This document shows, in pieces, positions 49,612 to 58,924 of a stretch of DNA of 64,000 nucleotides. This DNA is from Rhodanobacter sp. DHG33 (GTDB taxonomy: Bacteria > Pseudomonadota > Gammaproteobacteria > Xanthomonadales > Rhodanobacteraceae), in NCBI RefSeq assembly GCF_014843005.1, contig NZ_JACYXM010000003.1, positions 186,001 through 250,000 on the forward strand, given 5' to 3'. A model generated the notes under the pieces. The model ran no database searches. It worked only from the letters and a program-made list of their open reading frames with translations, and had not been told where the DNA came from. Each line of letters starts with the position of its first letter. The first letter of the stretch is position 1. The position numbers and the translations under genes were made by a program.

Positions 49612-50721
49612 ATGCTGCGTCATTGGCTCGGCAAGTCGCTGTCGAAGTTGCTAGTGGGTGTTTGTGCCGCGTTGGCCTGCTTGCCGATGACCGGCACGGC
49701 ACGCGCGCGGCAAGACACTCCGGAGCCTGCCGTCGCATCGGGTGCGAGTTGCGCGAACCCGGCGGCTTTGTTTGGCTTCCACAGCGGGTTCTGGGTCAAC
49801 CTGCACCACTTCCTGTATGCCGGGGCCGTCGCGGAGGCCAGCCGGAACGGCCCGCATCCGAGCCGGCTGGAGGCTGAAGATACGGCACCACTGCAGCATC
49901 TCGACACCGCTGAAGGCAGCGCATGGAATGCCGCCATCGCCTACTACGAACGTTCGGTGGTGTCGCGCGATCTGCTGTTCGATCAGGGCATGGGGGAGAT
50001 CAAGAATCAGCTGGAAGACGCCGGGGACTCCACAGACCTGGCGCATACGGATATCCCGGCTGCACTGAAGGCAGTGTTGCTGCGCGCGGCGCCGATCTAT
50101 CGCAAGTATTGGTGGACGGCGCAGGACGCGCGCAACCATCGTTGGATTGCCGCCGTGCAACCCCTGGTGGCGGCGCATGGCACGGCGATGTGCGAGGCGC
50201 TGGCGAACATCTACGAGCAAGCGTGGCCGGCGCAACCTGTGCGGGTCGACGTAGTGGGCTACGCCAACTGGGCCGGCGCCTACACCACGCTCGACCCGGT
50301 GCGCACCACGGTCTCTTCCGCCCTGGCGTCCTACCAAGGGCAGGCCGCGCTCGAGATGATCTTCCACGAGGCCTCGCACGGCATGGTCGACAAACTGACC
50401 GCAGCGATGGCCGATGCTGAAAAAGCACTGGACAATCGTCGCCCCGGCGCCAGTTCGCTGGTGTCGAAGACGCTGTGGCATGCCGTGCTGTTCTATACCG
50501 CGGGTCAGCTGGCGGCGCGGCAGATGCCGGGCTACGTTCCCTATGCCGAGAAGAACGGCCTGTGGCAGCGTGCGTGGCCGGCGCCTGACCGCGAGCTGAT
50601 CGCACGGGATTGGCTACCACGCATCGAAGGCAAGGTCGGGCTGCAGCAAGCCGCGACAACGCTGGTCGACGATGTGGCGGCACACGCGAAGCCGTCGCCC
50701 GGCCCCGCCGCTGCGGGCTAG
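49612..50721 (+). CDS. Secreted protein with HExxH metallopeptidase-like motif, unknown family
   Basis: A 369-residue exported protein with a signal peptide near residues 10-32 (LLVGVCAALACLPMTGTARA). His252, Glu253 and His256 form HEASH in MIFHEASHGMVD, the arrangement of a gluzincin-like zinc site, but the third ligand cannot be assigned. Other parts are Ala/Trp-rich helices (IYRKYWWTAQDARNH). No named family is recognised. It starts 58 bases after the radical SAM gene, possibly in one unit, and converges on kup. Confidence 0.78.
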   Translation: MLRHWLGKSLSKLLVGVCAALACLPMTGTARARQDTPEPAVASGASCANPAALFGFHSGFWVNLHHFLYAGAVAEASRNGPHPSRLEAEDTAPLQHLDTAEGSAWNAAIAYYERSVVSRDLLFDQGMGEIKNQLEDAGDSTDLAHTDIPAALKAVLLRAAPIYRKYWWTAQDARNHRWIAAVQPLVAAHGTAMCEALANIYEQAWPAQPVRVDVVGYANWAGAYTTLDPVRTTVSSALASYQGQAALEMIFHEASHGMVDKLTAAMADAEKALDNRRPGASSLVSKTLWHAVLFYTAGQLAARQMPGYVPYAEKNGLWQRAWPAPDRELIARDWLPRIEGKVGLQQAATTLVDDVAAHAKPSPGPAAAG

Positions 50722-50775
50722 CGCGCAAATCATCTTTGCTGTTTGCGGTCGCCGAAGGGGTGTCCGACTCGTGGC

Positions 50776-52686
50776 TCACAGGTCGATGCGCGCCCCGATC
50801 TCGATCAGTCGCCGTGAGGGTATGCCGTAATAGGTGGTGGCGGGCGTTGCGTTGCGTGCCATCCAGGCGAACAGGCGCGCACGCCAGCGCGCGATGCGGT
50901 AAGGCTGCTTGTCCTCGGCGTTGACCTTGTCGTGGCCGAGGAACCAGACGACCTCGTCCGCTTCCAGCGTGGAATCGAGCTCTAGCTGGCGCAGCCGGGC
51001 CGGCACGTCGATGTGCTCGGCGAACCCGAAGCGCAATGTCACGCGCCAGAAGCCATGCTCCAGTTTCTCCACGTCACTGCGCTCCCCGCCGTCGGCGCGC
51101 GGCTGGTCCAGGCCGTCCACCGTGAGCACCACGTTGCGTTCGTGCAGCACGTGGTTGTGCTCCACATTGTGGAGCAGCGCCTGCGGCACCCATGCACGGT
51201 GGCCGGTGAGGAACACCGCCGTACCGGGTACTTGCAACGGCGGCTTCTCCTGCAGGTGGCCGATGAAGTCCACCAGTTTCTCGCCCTCGGCATGCAGCTG
51301 CCGGCTGACCAGGTGCCGGCCGCGGCGCCATACCGTCATCACCACCATCATCACCAGCGCCAGTACCACCGGGAACCAGCCGCCATCGGGAAGCTTCAGC
51401 AAATTGGCGCCGAAGAACGTGGCATCGACGAGCACGTAGACCAGGCCGAACGCGCCGAGCCGCAGCGGCCCCCATCGCCAGCGCATGCGCACTACCACGA
51501 GGAACAGCAGCGTGGTCAGCAGCATGGTGCCGCTCACCGCGATGCCGTAGGCGCCGGCCAGTCGGTCCGAACTGCGGAAGCCCAGCACCGCGGCCATCAC
51601 CGCGACGAACAGCAGGAAGTTCACCGTGGGCAGGTAGATCTGGCCTTCCATGTCGCCGGACGTGTGCTCCACCCGCGAACGCGGCAGATAACCGAGCTGG
51701 ATGCCCTGGCGCACCATCGAGAAGGTGCCGGAGATCACCGCCTGCGAGGCGATCACCGTGGCGGCGGTGGCCAGCGCGATCATCGGATACAGCAATGCAT
51801 GCGGCGTCAACGAGTACAGCGGGTGCTGCGCCGCCGAGGCATCGGTCAGCAACAGGGCACCCTGTCCGGCATAGCTCAACAGCAGTGCCGGCAGGACCAG
51901 GCCGAACCACGACAGGCGGATGGGCAGGCTGCCGAAATGCCCGATGTCGGCGTACAGCGCCTCGCCGCCGGTCATCACCAGCACCACCGCGCCGAGCGAG
52001 GCGAACCCCTTGAAGCCGTTGTGCAGCATGTACGTCACCGCCCAGTGCGGATTGGCCGCCGCAAGCACTTCCGGATGGCGCAGCAGGCCATGCACGCCCA
52101 GCGCGGCCACGCTCAGCAGCCACAGCGTCATCACCGGCCCGAACAGCGTGCCGACCAGCGCGCTGCCGCGCTTCTGCAGCAGGAACAGCAGCACGATGAC
52201 CGCGGCACCGATCGGCAGCACCCAGCGACCGAAATCCGGCGAGACCAGCTTCAACCCCTCCACTGCCGAGAGCACGGAGATCGCAGGCGTGATCACGCTG
52301 TCGCCGAAGAACAGCGCCGCGCCAGCCAACCCCAGCATGACCACCCACCAACCGGCGCGCCGATGCCTGCGCACCGCGTTTCGTGCCAGCGCCGCCAGCG
52401 CCATCATGCCGCCTTCGCCACGGTTGTCCGCGCGCATCACGAACAGCACGTATTTGACGCTGATCACCAGCACCAGCGCCCAGAAAATCAGCGACAGCAG
52501 CCCGAGGATGTTGTCGTGCCGCGGTGCGATGCCGTCCTTGCCGAAGGCCTGCTGCATGGAATACAGCGGACTGGTGGCAATGTCGCCGAACACCACGCCG
52601 ATGGCGCCCAGCAGCAGTCCGGGCAGGGCCGGCTTGTCCTTGGCGCCGCCATCGTCTTCTTCTTCTTTGGGCTTTTCTGCTTCCAT
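50776..52686 (-). CDS. kup: Low-affinity potassium transporter Kup
   Basis: A proton-coupled potassium importer of the inner membrane. The 636-residue protein has a charged N terminus (MEAEKPKEEEDDGG), about 12 helices with the hallmark GAIGVVFGDIATSPLYSM and the family segment GGMMALAALARNA, and a soluble C-terminal domain. The ATG at 52686 was taken from the family start; the frame stays open for another 159 bases upstream. It converges on the HExxH protein gene. Confidence 0.96.
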   Translation of the reverse strand: MEAEKPKEEEDDGGAKDKPALPGLLLGAIGVVFGDIATSPLYSMQQAFGKDGIAPRHDNILGLLSLIFWALVLVISVKYVLFVMRADNRGEGGMMALAALARNAVRRHRRAGWWVVMLGLAGAALFFGDSVITPAISVLSAVEGLKLVSPDFGRWVLPIGAAVIVLLFLLQKRGSALVGTLFGPVMTLWLLSVAALGVHGLLRHPEVLAAANPHWAVTYMLHNGFKGFASLGAVVLVMTGGEALYADIGHFGSLPIRLSWFGLVLPALLLSYAGQGALLLTDASAAQHPLYSLTPHALLYPMIALATAATVIASQAVISGTFSMVRQGIQLGYLPRSRVEHTSGDMEGQIYLPTVNFLLFVAVMAAVLGFRSSDRLAGAYGIAVSGTMLLTTLLFLVVVRMRWRWGPLRLGAFGLVYVLVDATFFGANLLKLPDGGWFPVVLALVMMVVMTVWRRGRHLVSRQLHAEGEKLVDFIGHLQEKPPLQVPGTAVFLTGHRAWVPQALLHNVEHNHVLHERNVVLTVDGLDQPRADGGERSDVEKLEHGFWRVTLRFGFAEHIDVPARLRQLELDSTLEADEVVWFLGHDKVNAEDKQPYRIARWRARLFAWMARNATPATTYYGIPSRRLIEIGARIDL

Positions 52687-52849
52687 GAGGCGCGAGCCGC
52701 TCTGGCGGGTAGTTCGCCGGCCACGCACGTGGTCGAAGTCAAAGGACAATGTGGCCAACGGTGTGTGCGGCACGTGATAGGCCGATGAAATCGCGGAACA
52801 CGAACATGGCCGGCGATTGCCGCAGAATGTTCCGCTAGATCTCAAGCTG

Positions 52850-52930
52850 TCAGCCCGCTACTTTCCGCCCGCGGTAATACCGTCGCCGTGCCACCGCCAG
52901 CATCGCTTCGTCTTCGCGGGTGTTACCAAA
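52850..52930 (-). pseudogene. Broken 3' end of a HAD phosphatase gene copy
   Basis: The minus strand encodes about 25 residues reading FGNTREDEAMLAVARRRYYRG before a stop at 52850. This matches the last residues (YGDTHEDEAMLALAQRKFYRG) of the intact HAD phosphatase at 53784-54377, with about two thirds of residues identical. The rest of the gene is gone and the frame upstream matches nothing. It ends at the junction with a fragment of the radical SAM gene. Confidence 0.75.
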
Positions 52931-52935
52931 GGTGC

Positions 52936-53049
52936 TTCGAGATCGCCTGCCGTTGCCACGGCCTCGCCCGCGAACTGCGGCTCGACATTTCACGCTTCGT
53001 GCCGCCGCGCAAACCCATCCCCTCAAGGAGAGTTGTTCCGAGTCGCTGA
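52936..53049 (+). pseudogene. Broken 3' end of a PA0069 radical SAM gene copy
   Basis: The plus strand from 52936 encodes FEIACRCHGLARELRLDISRF then VPPRK before a stop at 53047-53049. This parallels the end of the intact gene at 48453-49553 (FEIACRRYGFGRARELQLDTTHF, VPPRK). No start or iron-sulfur region remains. It abuts the HAD fragment directly, back to back with it. Confidence 0.78.
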
Positions 53050-53113
53050 CAGTGCGGAACCAATAATTCGCCGGTGTGTCTTTGCATGACTCGAAGCAGG
53101 GACGGGGCGCGCG

Positions 53114-53779
53114 ATGATGGAGGTCTTGGAAAGGGCGGAAGCGTTTCGCTGGTCGCGTGTTGCCACGATGGTGGCGGTCCTCCTCATCCATGCCGGCTTC
53201 GTCGTCCTGCTGTTGTTGCCGACGGGTGCATGGCGGTGGCGGGGTGCGAAGCGGTCGTCGGTACGGCCGGATGCCTTGTCGTTGCGGTTCATTGCCATGC
53301 CGCCGCTGCGCCCCACGCTGACGCGCCCGCGGATGCTTCCGTCCGCGCATGCTCCGCCGCCCATGCACCGGCCGCGGGTCGCGGTACCGGTCGCTGCGCG
53401 AAACCTTCAATCGCCACCGTCACCCGTGCCGGACACCAACATTCCCCCGCCGCCGGTGAATGACAGCGGCAACAGCCTCCCGTCCTTTGTCCCAGGTGGT
53501 GGCCGGTTCGGTGCTGACTCCACCTACGTGCGGGACAACGTGCATCTGCCCGGCAGCGCGCAGCGCGTGCGTGGGGCTCCGGTGCTCCAGATGGCCGATC
53601 CGAAGATGCAAGGCATTGCCGGCGCCGTGCGCACGGTGCAGCGGCTGTTCGGCATACCCGACAGCCATTGCGTGGACGTGGATGTCTGGCGCGGTATGAC
53701 GGTTGCCGAACGCATTGCCAGACATATCGACGATGCGCGCATCGAAGAGATGGCCGCGCGCTATCACTGCGGTCCGTGA
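53114..53779 (+). CDS. TonB-like single-pass membrane protein with proline-rich linker, unknown function
   Basis: A 221-residue protein with a cytoplasmic stub, one membrane helix at about 17-36 (VATMVAVLLIHAGFVVLLLL), a Pro/Arg-rich stretch (60-120) and a small C-terminal domain with two cysteines (SHCVDVDVW and YHCGP). The layout, including a His in the helix, recalls TonB-type proteins, but the TonB C-terminal fold is not recognisable. It lies next to the scar of broken gene ends and converges on the HAD gene, four bases apart. Confidence 0.72.
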   Translation: MMEVLERAEAFRWSRVATMVAVLLIHAGFVVLLLLPTGAWRWRGAKRSSVRPDALSLRFIAMPPLRPTLTRPRMLPSAHAPPPMHRPRVAVPVAARNLQSPPSPVPDTNIPPPPVNDSGNSLPSFVPGGGRFGADSTYVRDNVHLPGSAQRVRGAPVLQMADPKMQGIAGAVRTVQRLFGIPDSHCVDVDVWRGMTVAERIARHIDDARIEEMAARYHCGP

Positions 53780-53783
53780 CGAC

Positions 53784-54377
53784 TCAGGTTCTCTCCACGC
53801 CGCGGTAAAACTTCCGCTGCGCCAGCGCCAGCATGGCTTCGTCCTCATGCGTGTCGCCATAGGCGTAGCACTGGCCGTAGGCGGCGAGGTCGTAGCGTTC
53901 GCGCACGCGCCGCGCTTTTTCCTCGCCTACGCATTGCGCGCCCCGGTAGCGGCCGGTGAGGCGATCGCCGCGGATTTCCAGCGTGGAACAGATCAGCTCC
54001 AGGCCGTGCTGCCTGCACCATGGCGCCAGGTAAAAATCGAAACCGCCGGAAACCAGCACCACCTTGTCGCCCTGTGCTTGATGCCAGGCGATGCGCTGCA
54101 TGGCTTCGGGCCGCAACACGCCGGGAATGTACTCGTCGGCGAAGCGTCCGCCGGCGGCGTGGGCGTGCAAGGCCGGCATGCCGCGGAAGCCGAAAGCCGT
54201 CACCGTATGGCGTATCGTCGTGCCCGCGACGAGTCCCATCTTGTAGCCGGCGAGCATCGGTGCGAATACGGGGATGCCCAAGACGCGTCGCAGCGGCGTC
54301 GCCGCCCGGCGCACGAAATCGGACATCGTCTCGCGCGTGGTGACGGTGCCGTCGAAGTCGAACAGGGCGAGATTCAT
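53784..54377 (-). CDS. HAD-IB family phosphatase
   Basis: A 197-residue haloacid-dehalogenase phosphatase of subfamily IB, to which phosphoserine phosphatases and YfhB/PgpC-like lipid phosphatases belong. Motif I FDFDGTVTTRET has nucleophile Asp7 and Asp9, motif II is VLVSGGFD, motif III includes EEKARRV, and motif IV is YGDTHEDEAML. Substrate is undecided. The start at 54377 (MNLALFDFDGTVT) puts motif I at the N terminus. A broken relative of its 3' end is at 52850-52930. Confidence 0.88.
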   Translation of the reverse strand: MNLALFDFDGTVTTRETMSDFVRRAATPLRRVLGIPVFAPMLAGYKMGLVAGTTIRHTVTAFGFRGMPALHAHAAGGRFADEYIPGVLRPEAMQRIAWHQAQGDKVVLVSGGFDFYLAPWCRQHGLELICSTLEIRGDRLTGRYRGAQCVGEEKARRVRERYDLAAYGQCYAYGDTHEDEAMLALAQRKFYRGVERT

Positions 54378-54561
54378 GCAGTGTCGTCCGTGGCGAAGCG
54401 CTGCTGCTGATGCAGTGGCAACGCAGGTTCGGTGAGATGGCGGAAATCGCTGCGGATACCCGCGCTGGCGATCACGCACCGTCGTTGCAAGCCGGCCAAC
54501 GCGGTGGCCTTGCGCGCGACATCGTGGTTGCAAGAACAGGTGTCGAGGAGTGACCGGCCGA

Positions 54562-54579
54562 CCTTCCCGCGCGGGAAGG
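54562..54579 (-). terminator. Hairpin after the S9 peptidase gene
   Basis: An 18-base perfect palindrome (54562-54579), extended with mismatches by GGCCG/CGGCC outside, 17 bases past the peptidase stop on the minus strand. No T-run is obvious. Confidence 0.55.
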
Positions 54580-54596
54580 CCGGCCGTGCCGCCGGC

Positions 54597-56645
54597 CTAC
54601 TTCGACGCCGGCAGGTATTTCGCGAACCACGCCAGCGAGCGCTGCTGCACGTCGCGGGTGTGTTCCGGGTTTTCGAAGTGGTGGCCTTCGTTCGGGTACA
54701 CCACCAGCTGGGCAGGTACGCCCAGGGTCTTCAGCGCATGCCAGAACTCGAAGGACTGCGGCGCGGGGCATTCCTCGTCGCGATCGCCGACGATGATGAG
54801 GGTAGGGGTCTTGGCCTGCTTGATGAAGCTCAGTGCCGAGCTCTTCGCATAAGCTGCCGGGTCGTCGTACAGGCTGGCGCCGAAGTAGGGAATCATCCAC
54901 TGGTCGATCTGGTTTTCGCCGTAGTAGCTCTGCCAGTCGGAGATGCCGGCGCCGGCGACCACGGCGCGGAAGCGCTGCGTCTGGGTGGGCGCGAACATGC
55001 TCATGAAGCCGCCGTAGCTCCAGCCGGTGAGGCCGAGGCGACGGTCGTCCACGGGCGCGATCTTTTCCACCGCATCGATGCCGGCGAGCACGTCGCGCAG
55101 GTCGCCGTAGCCGAAGTCCTTGCGGTTGGCCTGCACGAAGGCTTCGCCCTGGCCGAAGCTGCCGCGCGGGTTGGGCATGAACTGGAAGTAGCCTTCGGCG
55201 GCATACATCGCGCCCATGCCGGGCCAGCTGGACAGCACGCCCCAGGCCGGACCGCCGTGCACGGTCACGATCATCGGGTAGGTCTTGTGCGGATCGTAGT
55301 TGGCCGGGTACAGCAGCCAGCCCTGCACGTCGTGGCCTTCGCTCTTCCACTCCACCGACACGGCCTTGCCCCAGGCGGGCTTCAGTCCGGCATTGAGCGA
55401 GGTGACGGCGGGCGGCGGCGCATCACCCAGCGGTCCGGCGTGCACTTCCGAGGCGCTGTCGTCGGAGCTCTGCTCGAAGGCCACGCGCCGGTGGTCGGCG
55501 GACAGCGACACCGAGAGCACCGCACCGCCCGCGCCGATCATCGCGGGCACGGTGAAGTAAGGCGCCTGCGCGGAGGCGCGGTCGCCGTGGATGTCGTAGC
55601 GGGCGAGCTGCACCTTGCCCTTGGCGTTCTGGCTCACCGTCAGCGCATCCTTGCCGGCCCAGGCGAACCACTCCGGCGTCACCGTGATGCCGGGGGTGAG
55701 GTTGGCCGGTTCGCCGCCGTTGGGCGACACGCTGTAGAGGTCGCCGCCGGTGGAACCCTGGTCGCTCATCAGGCCGCCGATGAAGGCGATGCGCGAACCG
55801 TCCGGCGACCAGCGCGGCAGCGCCATCTGCAGGCCGTGCAGCGAGCCGGTGACGGTGGACGGATCGACGACCGCCCGCGCCGCGGCGCCTTCCTTCGCGT
55901 CCTGCACGTAGAGCTTGGCCACCCACCAGTTGTTGTCGCCGGGCGGCGGCGCCGCGGTATAGGCGATGCGTGAACCATCGGGCGACCAGCCGAATTCATA
56001 GGCGTACAGCGAATCCGGCGTGAGCGTGTGCAGCGTGCCGCTGGCCACGTCGAGGCTGGCGATGCGCTGGATTTCCTCCGGCTCCTCGCCGATCACGCCC
56101 ACCAGCGGCTTGCCCGCGGCGGTGGCGCTGGCGTGGCGGGTGGCGCCGGGTACGTAGAGGAAGCCCAGCGACTGGCCGTTGGACGTCCATGCCAGTGCGC
56201 GCGCGTAGCCGGCGAGCTGCGCGAGTTCGCGCGGCGCGGCCTTGCCCGCGACGTCGGCGAGATAGACGTCCGTATGCATCGCCTCGGTATTGGTGAGGTC
56301 GTGGCCGCAATTGGCGATGAAGGCGAGCTGGTGCGAATCCGGTGACCAGGCGAGGTCGCTCTTGCCGCACTCGGCGAGCTTTGTGCCCACGTCCAGCACC
56401 TGCGCGTGCCGGCCGTCGGCATCGGCCAGTTCGATCACCGGCTGCTTGCCCGCCTGCACCCAGGCGAGGCGTGTGCCGTCGGGCGACAGGGCCACGTCGC
56501 CGATGCGCTGCACCTTGCCGAGCTTGGGCAACGGGATGGCGGCGTGTGCGTCGGGCTGGGCGGTGCGCGCGTCCGGCGCCGCCTGCGCAAGCAGGGGCGC
56601 GGCGAACAGCGCCAGCGAAACGATCAGATGGGAAGACTTCGGCAT
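54597..56645 (-). CDS. Secreted S9 family prolyl oligopeptidase-type peptidase
   Basis: A 682-residue exported serine peptidase. A signal peptide (LIVSLALFAAPLLAQAA) is followed by a beta-propeller-like N-terminal part with WD40-type strands (LAWSPDSHQLAFIANCG, RWSPDGSRIAFIGG) and a C-terminal alpha/beta hydrolase with Ser543 in GWSYGGF, Asp in VGDRDEECP and His655 in EGHHFE. It belongs to the dipeptidyl-aminopeptidase/acylaminoacyl-peptidase type common in Xanthomonadales. The start at 56645 gives the signal peptide. Confidence 0.93.
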   Translation of the reverse strand: MPKSSHLIVSLALFAAPLLAQAAPDARTAQPDAHAAIPLPKLGKVQRIGDVALSPDGTRLAWVQAGKQPVIELADADGRHAQVLDVGTKLAECGKSDLAWSPDSHQLAFIANCGHDLTNTEAMHTDVYLADVAGKAAPRELAQLAGYARALAWTSNGQSLGFLYVPGATRHASATAAGKPLVGVIGEEPEEIQRIASLDVASGTLHTLTPDSLYAYEFGWSPDGSRIAYTAAPPPGDNNWWVAKLYVQDAKEGAAARAVVDPSTVTGSLHGLQMALPRWSPDGSRIAFIGGLMSDQGSTGGDLYSVSPNGGEPANLTPGITVTPEWFAWAGKDALTVSQNAKGKVQLARYDIHGDRASAQAPYFTVPAMIGAGGAVLSVSLSADHRRVAFEQSSDDSASEVHAGPLGDAPPPAVTSLNAGLKPAWGKAVSVEWKSEGHDVQGWLLYPANYDPHKTYPMIVTVHGGPAWGVLSSWPGMGAMYAAEGYFQFMPNPRGSFGQGEAFVQANRKDFGYGDLRDVLAGIDAVEKIAPVDDRRLGLTGWSYGGFMSMFAPTQTQRFRAVVAGAGISDWQSYYGENQIDQWMIPYFGASLYDDPAAYAKSSALSFIKQAKTPTLIIVGDRDEECPAPQSFEFWHALKTLGVPAQLVVYPNEGHHFENPEHTRDVQQRSLAWFAKYLPASK

Positions 56646-56716
56646 GGTGCGGACCCGTGTGCGGGGGGAAACCGCCACGCTACAACCCCGGGCGGCGGCG
56701 CACCATGTGCGTATCG

Positions 56717-57634
56717 TCAGGGTCTGGCGGCGATCTGCGCGGCCTCGCGGGCCGCGAGCCTGGCCCGGATTTCCGGAATCGCCGCCAGGGCGGCCTTCTC
56801 GCCGGCGAGGATGGCCTCGTCCTTCTGTTCGAAGTCGGCGGCGCCCACGCTGCCGAGGTCGGGCCGGATCACCACGTCGGCGCGGGCGATTTCCTGCTTG
56901 GCCAGCTCGCGGCCCATGATGGTGATGGACTGGCCCATGATGTTGAACATGCCTTGCGGGTTCTTGCCGCCGGGCTTGGCCGAGATGTCCACCGCGATCA
57001 CGAAGTCGGCGCCGAGCTGGCGCGCGGCGTCCACCGGGATCGGGCTGACCACGCCGCCGTCCACGTAGTGCATGCCGCGGATCTCCACCGGCTCGAACAC
57101 GCCGGGGATGCTGGAGGAGGCGCGCACGGCCTGCCCGGTGTTGCCGCTCACGAACACCGTGCGCTGGCCGGTTTCCAGCTGCGTCGCCACCGCGGCGAAC
57201 GGCAGCTTCAGGCGCTCGATGGGCTGGCCGTGCACCAGCTGGTTCACGTAGTCCTGCAAGGCCTTGCCCTGCACGAGGCCGCCGGAGAACAGCCGGACGT
57301 CGCGGATCTTCGTCTCGTCCAGCCCGAACGCGGTCTCCTGCAGCTGGAACGGGTCCATGCCGCTGGCGTACAGCGCGCCCACCACGCTGCCCGCGCTGGT
57401 GCCCGCCACGACATCGGGATGGATGCCGCTGGCCTCCAGCATCTTGATCACGCCGATGTGCGCGAAGCCCTTCGCCGCGCCGCCGCCGAGGGCCAGGCCG
57501 ATCTTCAGCTTCACCGGTGCCGGCGCCGGTGGCGGCACGATGACCGGTGGCGCCGCCGTGGGCTTGCTACGGCCGAAACAGGCGCTCAGCGCGATCGTGG
57601 CGAGCAACGGCAGCAGGAGACGGCGGTAGGACAT
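56717..57634 (-). CDS. Patatin-like phospholipase lipoprotein (RssA-like)
   Basis: A 305-residue lipoprotein: lipobox LSAC with Cys19, a Pro-rich linker, and a patatin domain with the oxyanion-hole motif GGGAAKG (50-56), nucleophile Ser80 in GTSAG, and Asp192 in DGGVVSP. Patatin enzymes hydrolyse acyl lipids with a Ser-Asp dyad. Both catalytic residues are intact. It is anchored in the periplasm or outer membrane. It reads in the same direction as the S9 peptidase, 71 bases upstream of it. Confidence 0.92.
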   Translation of the reverse strand: MSYRRLLLPLLATIALSACFGRSKPTAAPPVIVPPPAPAPVKLKIGLALGGGAAKGFAHIGVIKMLEASGIHPDVVAGTSAGSVVGALYASGMDPFQLQETAFGLDETKIRDVRLFSGGLVQGKALQDYVNQLVHGQPIERLKLPFAAVATQLETGQRTVFVSGNTGQAVRASSSIPGVFEPVEIRGMHYVDGGVVSPIPVDAARQLGADFVIAVDISAKPGGKNPQGMFNIMGQSITIMGRELAKQEIARADVVIRPDLGSVGAADFEQKDEAILAGEKAALAAIPEIRARLAAREAAQIAARP

Positions 57635-57736
57635 CGGGATGCCACGCGGCAGGGGATGGGTTGGGTTGCGAGTCTATGGCTGGGTCGTGGCGTGACCGGG
57701 GCGCGGAACAGGCGGCGTTCTTGCGTTGGCAAGGCG

Positions 57737-57759
57737 CCCCTCCCTTTTGCAGGGAGGGG
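57737..57759. repeat. REP-like hairpin
   Basis: A perfect 9-bp stem (57737-57745 with 57751-57759), C/G-rich with a TTTGC loop, 12 bases past the fbp stop. Its arm CCCCTCCC resembles the repeats at 15006-15045 and 44106-44129. It may also end fbp transcription. Confidence 0.65.
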
Positions 57760-57771
57760 CAGTGCGCGTTG

Positions 57772-58788
57772 TCAGCCCTGCGCGCTGTCCGCTTCGCGGT
57801 GGTAGCGCGTGGCGTGCTCCACTTCCTGGCTGGAGCCGAGGAACACCGGCACGCGCTGGTGCAGGCCGGTCGGCTGCACGTCCATGATGCGCTCGCGCCC
57901 GGTGGTGGCCGCGCCGCCGGCCTGCTCGACGATGAAGGCCATCGGATTGGCTTCGTACATCAGGCGCAGCTTGCCGCCCTTGCTCTTGATCTTGGCGTCC
58001 AGCGGGTAGAAGAACACGCCGCCGCGGGTGACGATGCGGTGCACGTCGGCCACCATCGAAGCGACCCAGCGCATGTTGAAGTCGCGGCCGCGCGGGCCGT
58101 CCTTGCCGGCCAGCAGCTCGCCGATGTAGCGCTGCATCGGCGCTTCCCAGTGGCGCTGGTTGGACATGTTGATGGCGAACTCGCCGGTCTGCTCGGGGAT
58201 GCGGATGTCGCGGCGGCTGAGGGTGAAGCTGCCGATCTCGCGGTCCAGCGTGAATTCGTGCGTGCCGTGGCCGAAGGTGAGTACCAGCAGCGTACTCGGG
58301 CCGTACACCACGTAGCCGGCGGCGAGCTGGGTGGTGCCCGCCTGCAGGAAGTGCTCGGCCTTCGGGTCGGTCACATCGTCCGGGCAGCGCAGCACGGAGA
58401 AGATCGTGCCCACCGAGATGTTCACATCGATGTTCGAGCTGCCGTCCAGCGGGTCGAACAGCAGCAGGTGCTGGCCCTTCGGGTACATGTCGGGGATGGG
58501 CTGCGGGTCTTCCATTTCCTCCGACGCGCAGGCGGCGAGATGGCCGCCCCAGGCGTTCGCTTCCAGCAGGATCTCGTTGGAGATCACGTCCAGTTTCTTC
58601 TGCGCCTCGCCCTGCACGTTGTCGGTGCCGGCCGCGCCCAGCACGCCGCCCAGCGCACCCTTGCCGGTGGCCACGCCGATGCGCTTGCAGGCACGGGCAA
58701 CCACCTCGATCAACAGCGAAAGTTCGGTGTTGATGTGGCCGGCACGGCGTTCCTCGATCAGGAACTGGATGAGCGAAACGGGTTTCAT
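57772..58788 (-). CDS. fbp: Fructose-1,6-bisphosphatase class I
   Basis: Hydrolyses fructose 1,6-bisphosphate to fructose 6-phosphate in gluconeogenesis. The 338-residue protein has the metal site [14 protein letters not shown], the family substrate segment [19 protein letters not shown], and the [15 protein letters not shown] segment. The start at 58788 ([10 protein letters not shown]) was preferred over an upstream ATG. Gluconeogenesis is required for growth on acetate, so its nearness to the acetate locus (10 kb) is compatible with a shared use but is not evidence of co-regulation. Confidence 0.97.
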   Translation of the reverse strand: MKPVSLIQFLIEERRAGHINTELSLLIEVVARACKRIGVATGKGALGGVLGAAGTDNVQGEAQKKLDVISNEILLEANAWGGHLAACASEEMEDPQPIPDMYPKGQHLLLFDPLDGSSNIDVNISVGTIFSVLRCPDDVTDPKAEHFLQAGTTQLAAGYVVYGPSTLLVLTFGHGTHEFTLDREIGSFTLSRRDIRIPEQTGEFAINMSNQRHWEAPMQRYIGELLAGKDGPRGRDFNMRWVASMVADVHRIVTRGGVFFYPLDAKIKSKGGKLRLMYEANPMAFIVEQAGGAATTGRERIMDVQPTGLHQRVPVFLGSSQEVEHATRYHREADSAQG

Positions 58789-58924
58789 GGCGTGTCCATG
58801 GTGGTCGGGTGGTGCGCGCATTGTCCGGGCTTCGCCTGAACTGCGCCATGCCTGAACCTTCTACTGACACCAGGCTGTCAGCAGGGGGCGCGCAAGCTGT
58901 ATCTCCAATCACGGAGGGAACGAC

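Noticed and set aside
51013-52788. A 591-codon plus-strand open frame opposite kup
   Set aside because: Full of His/Gln/Arg runs and antisense to an intact Kup with all its motifs.
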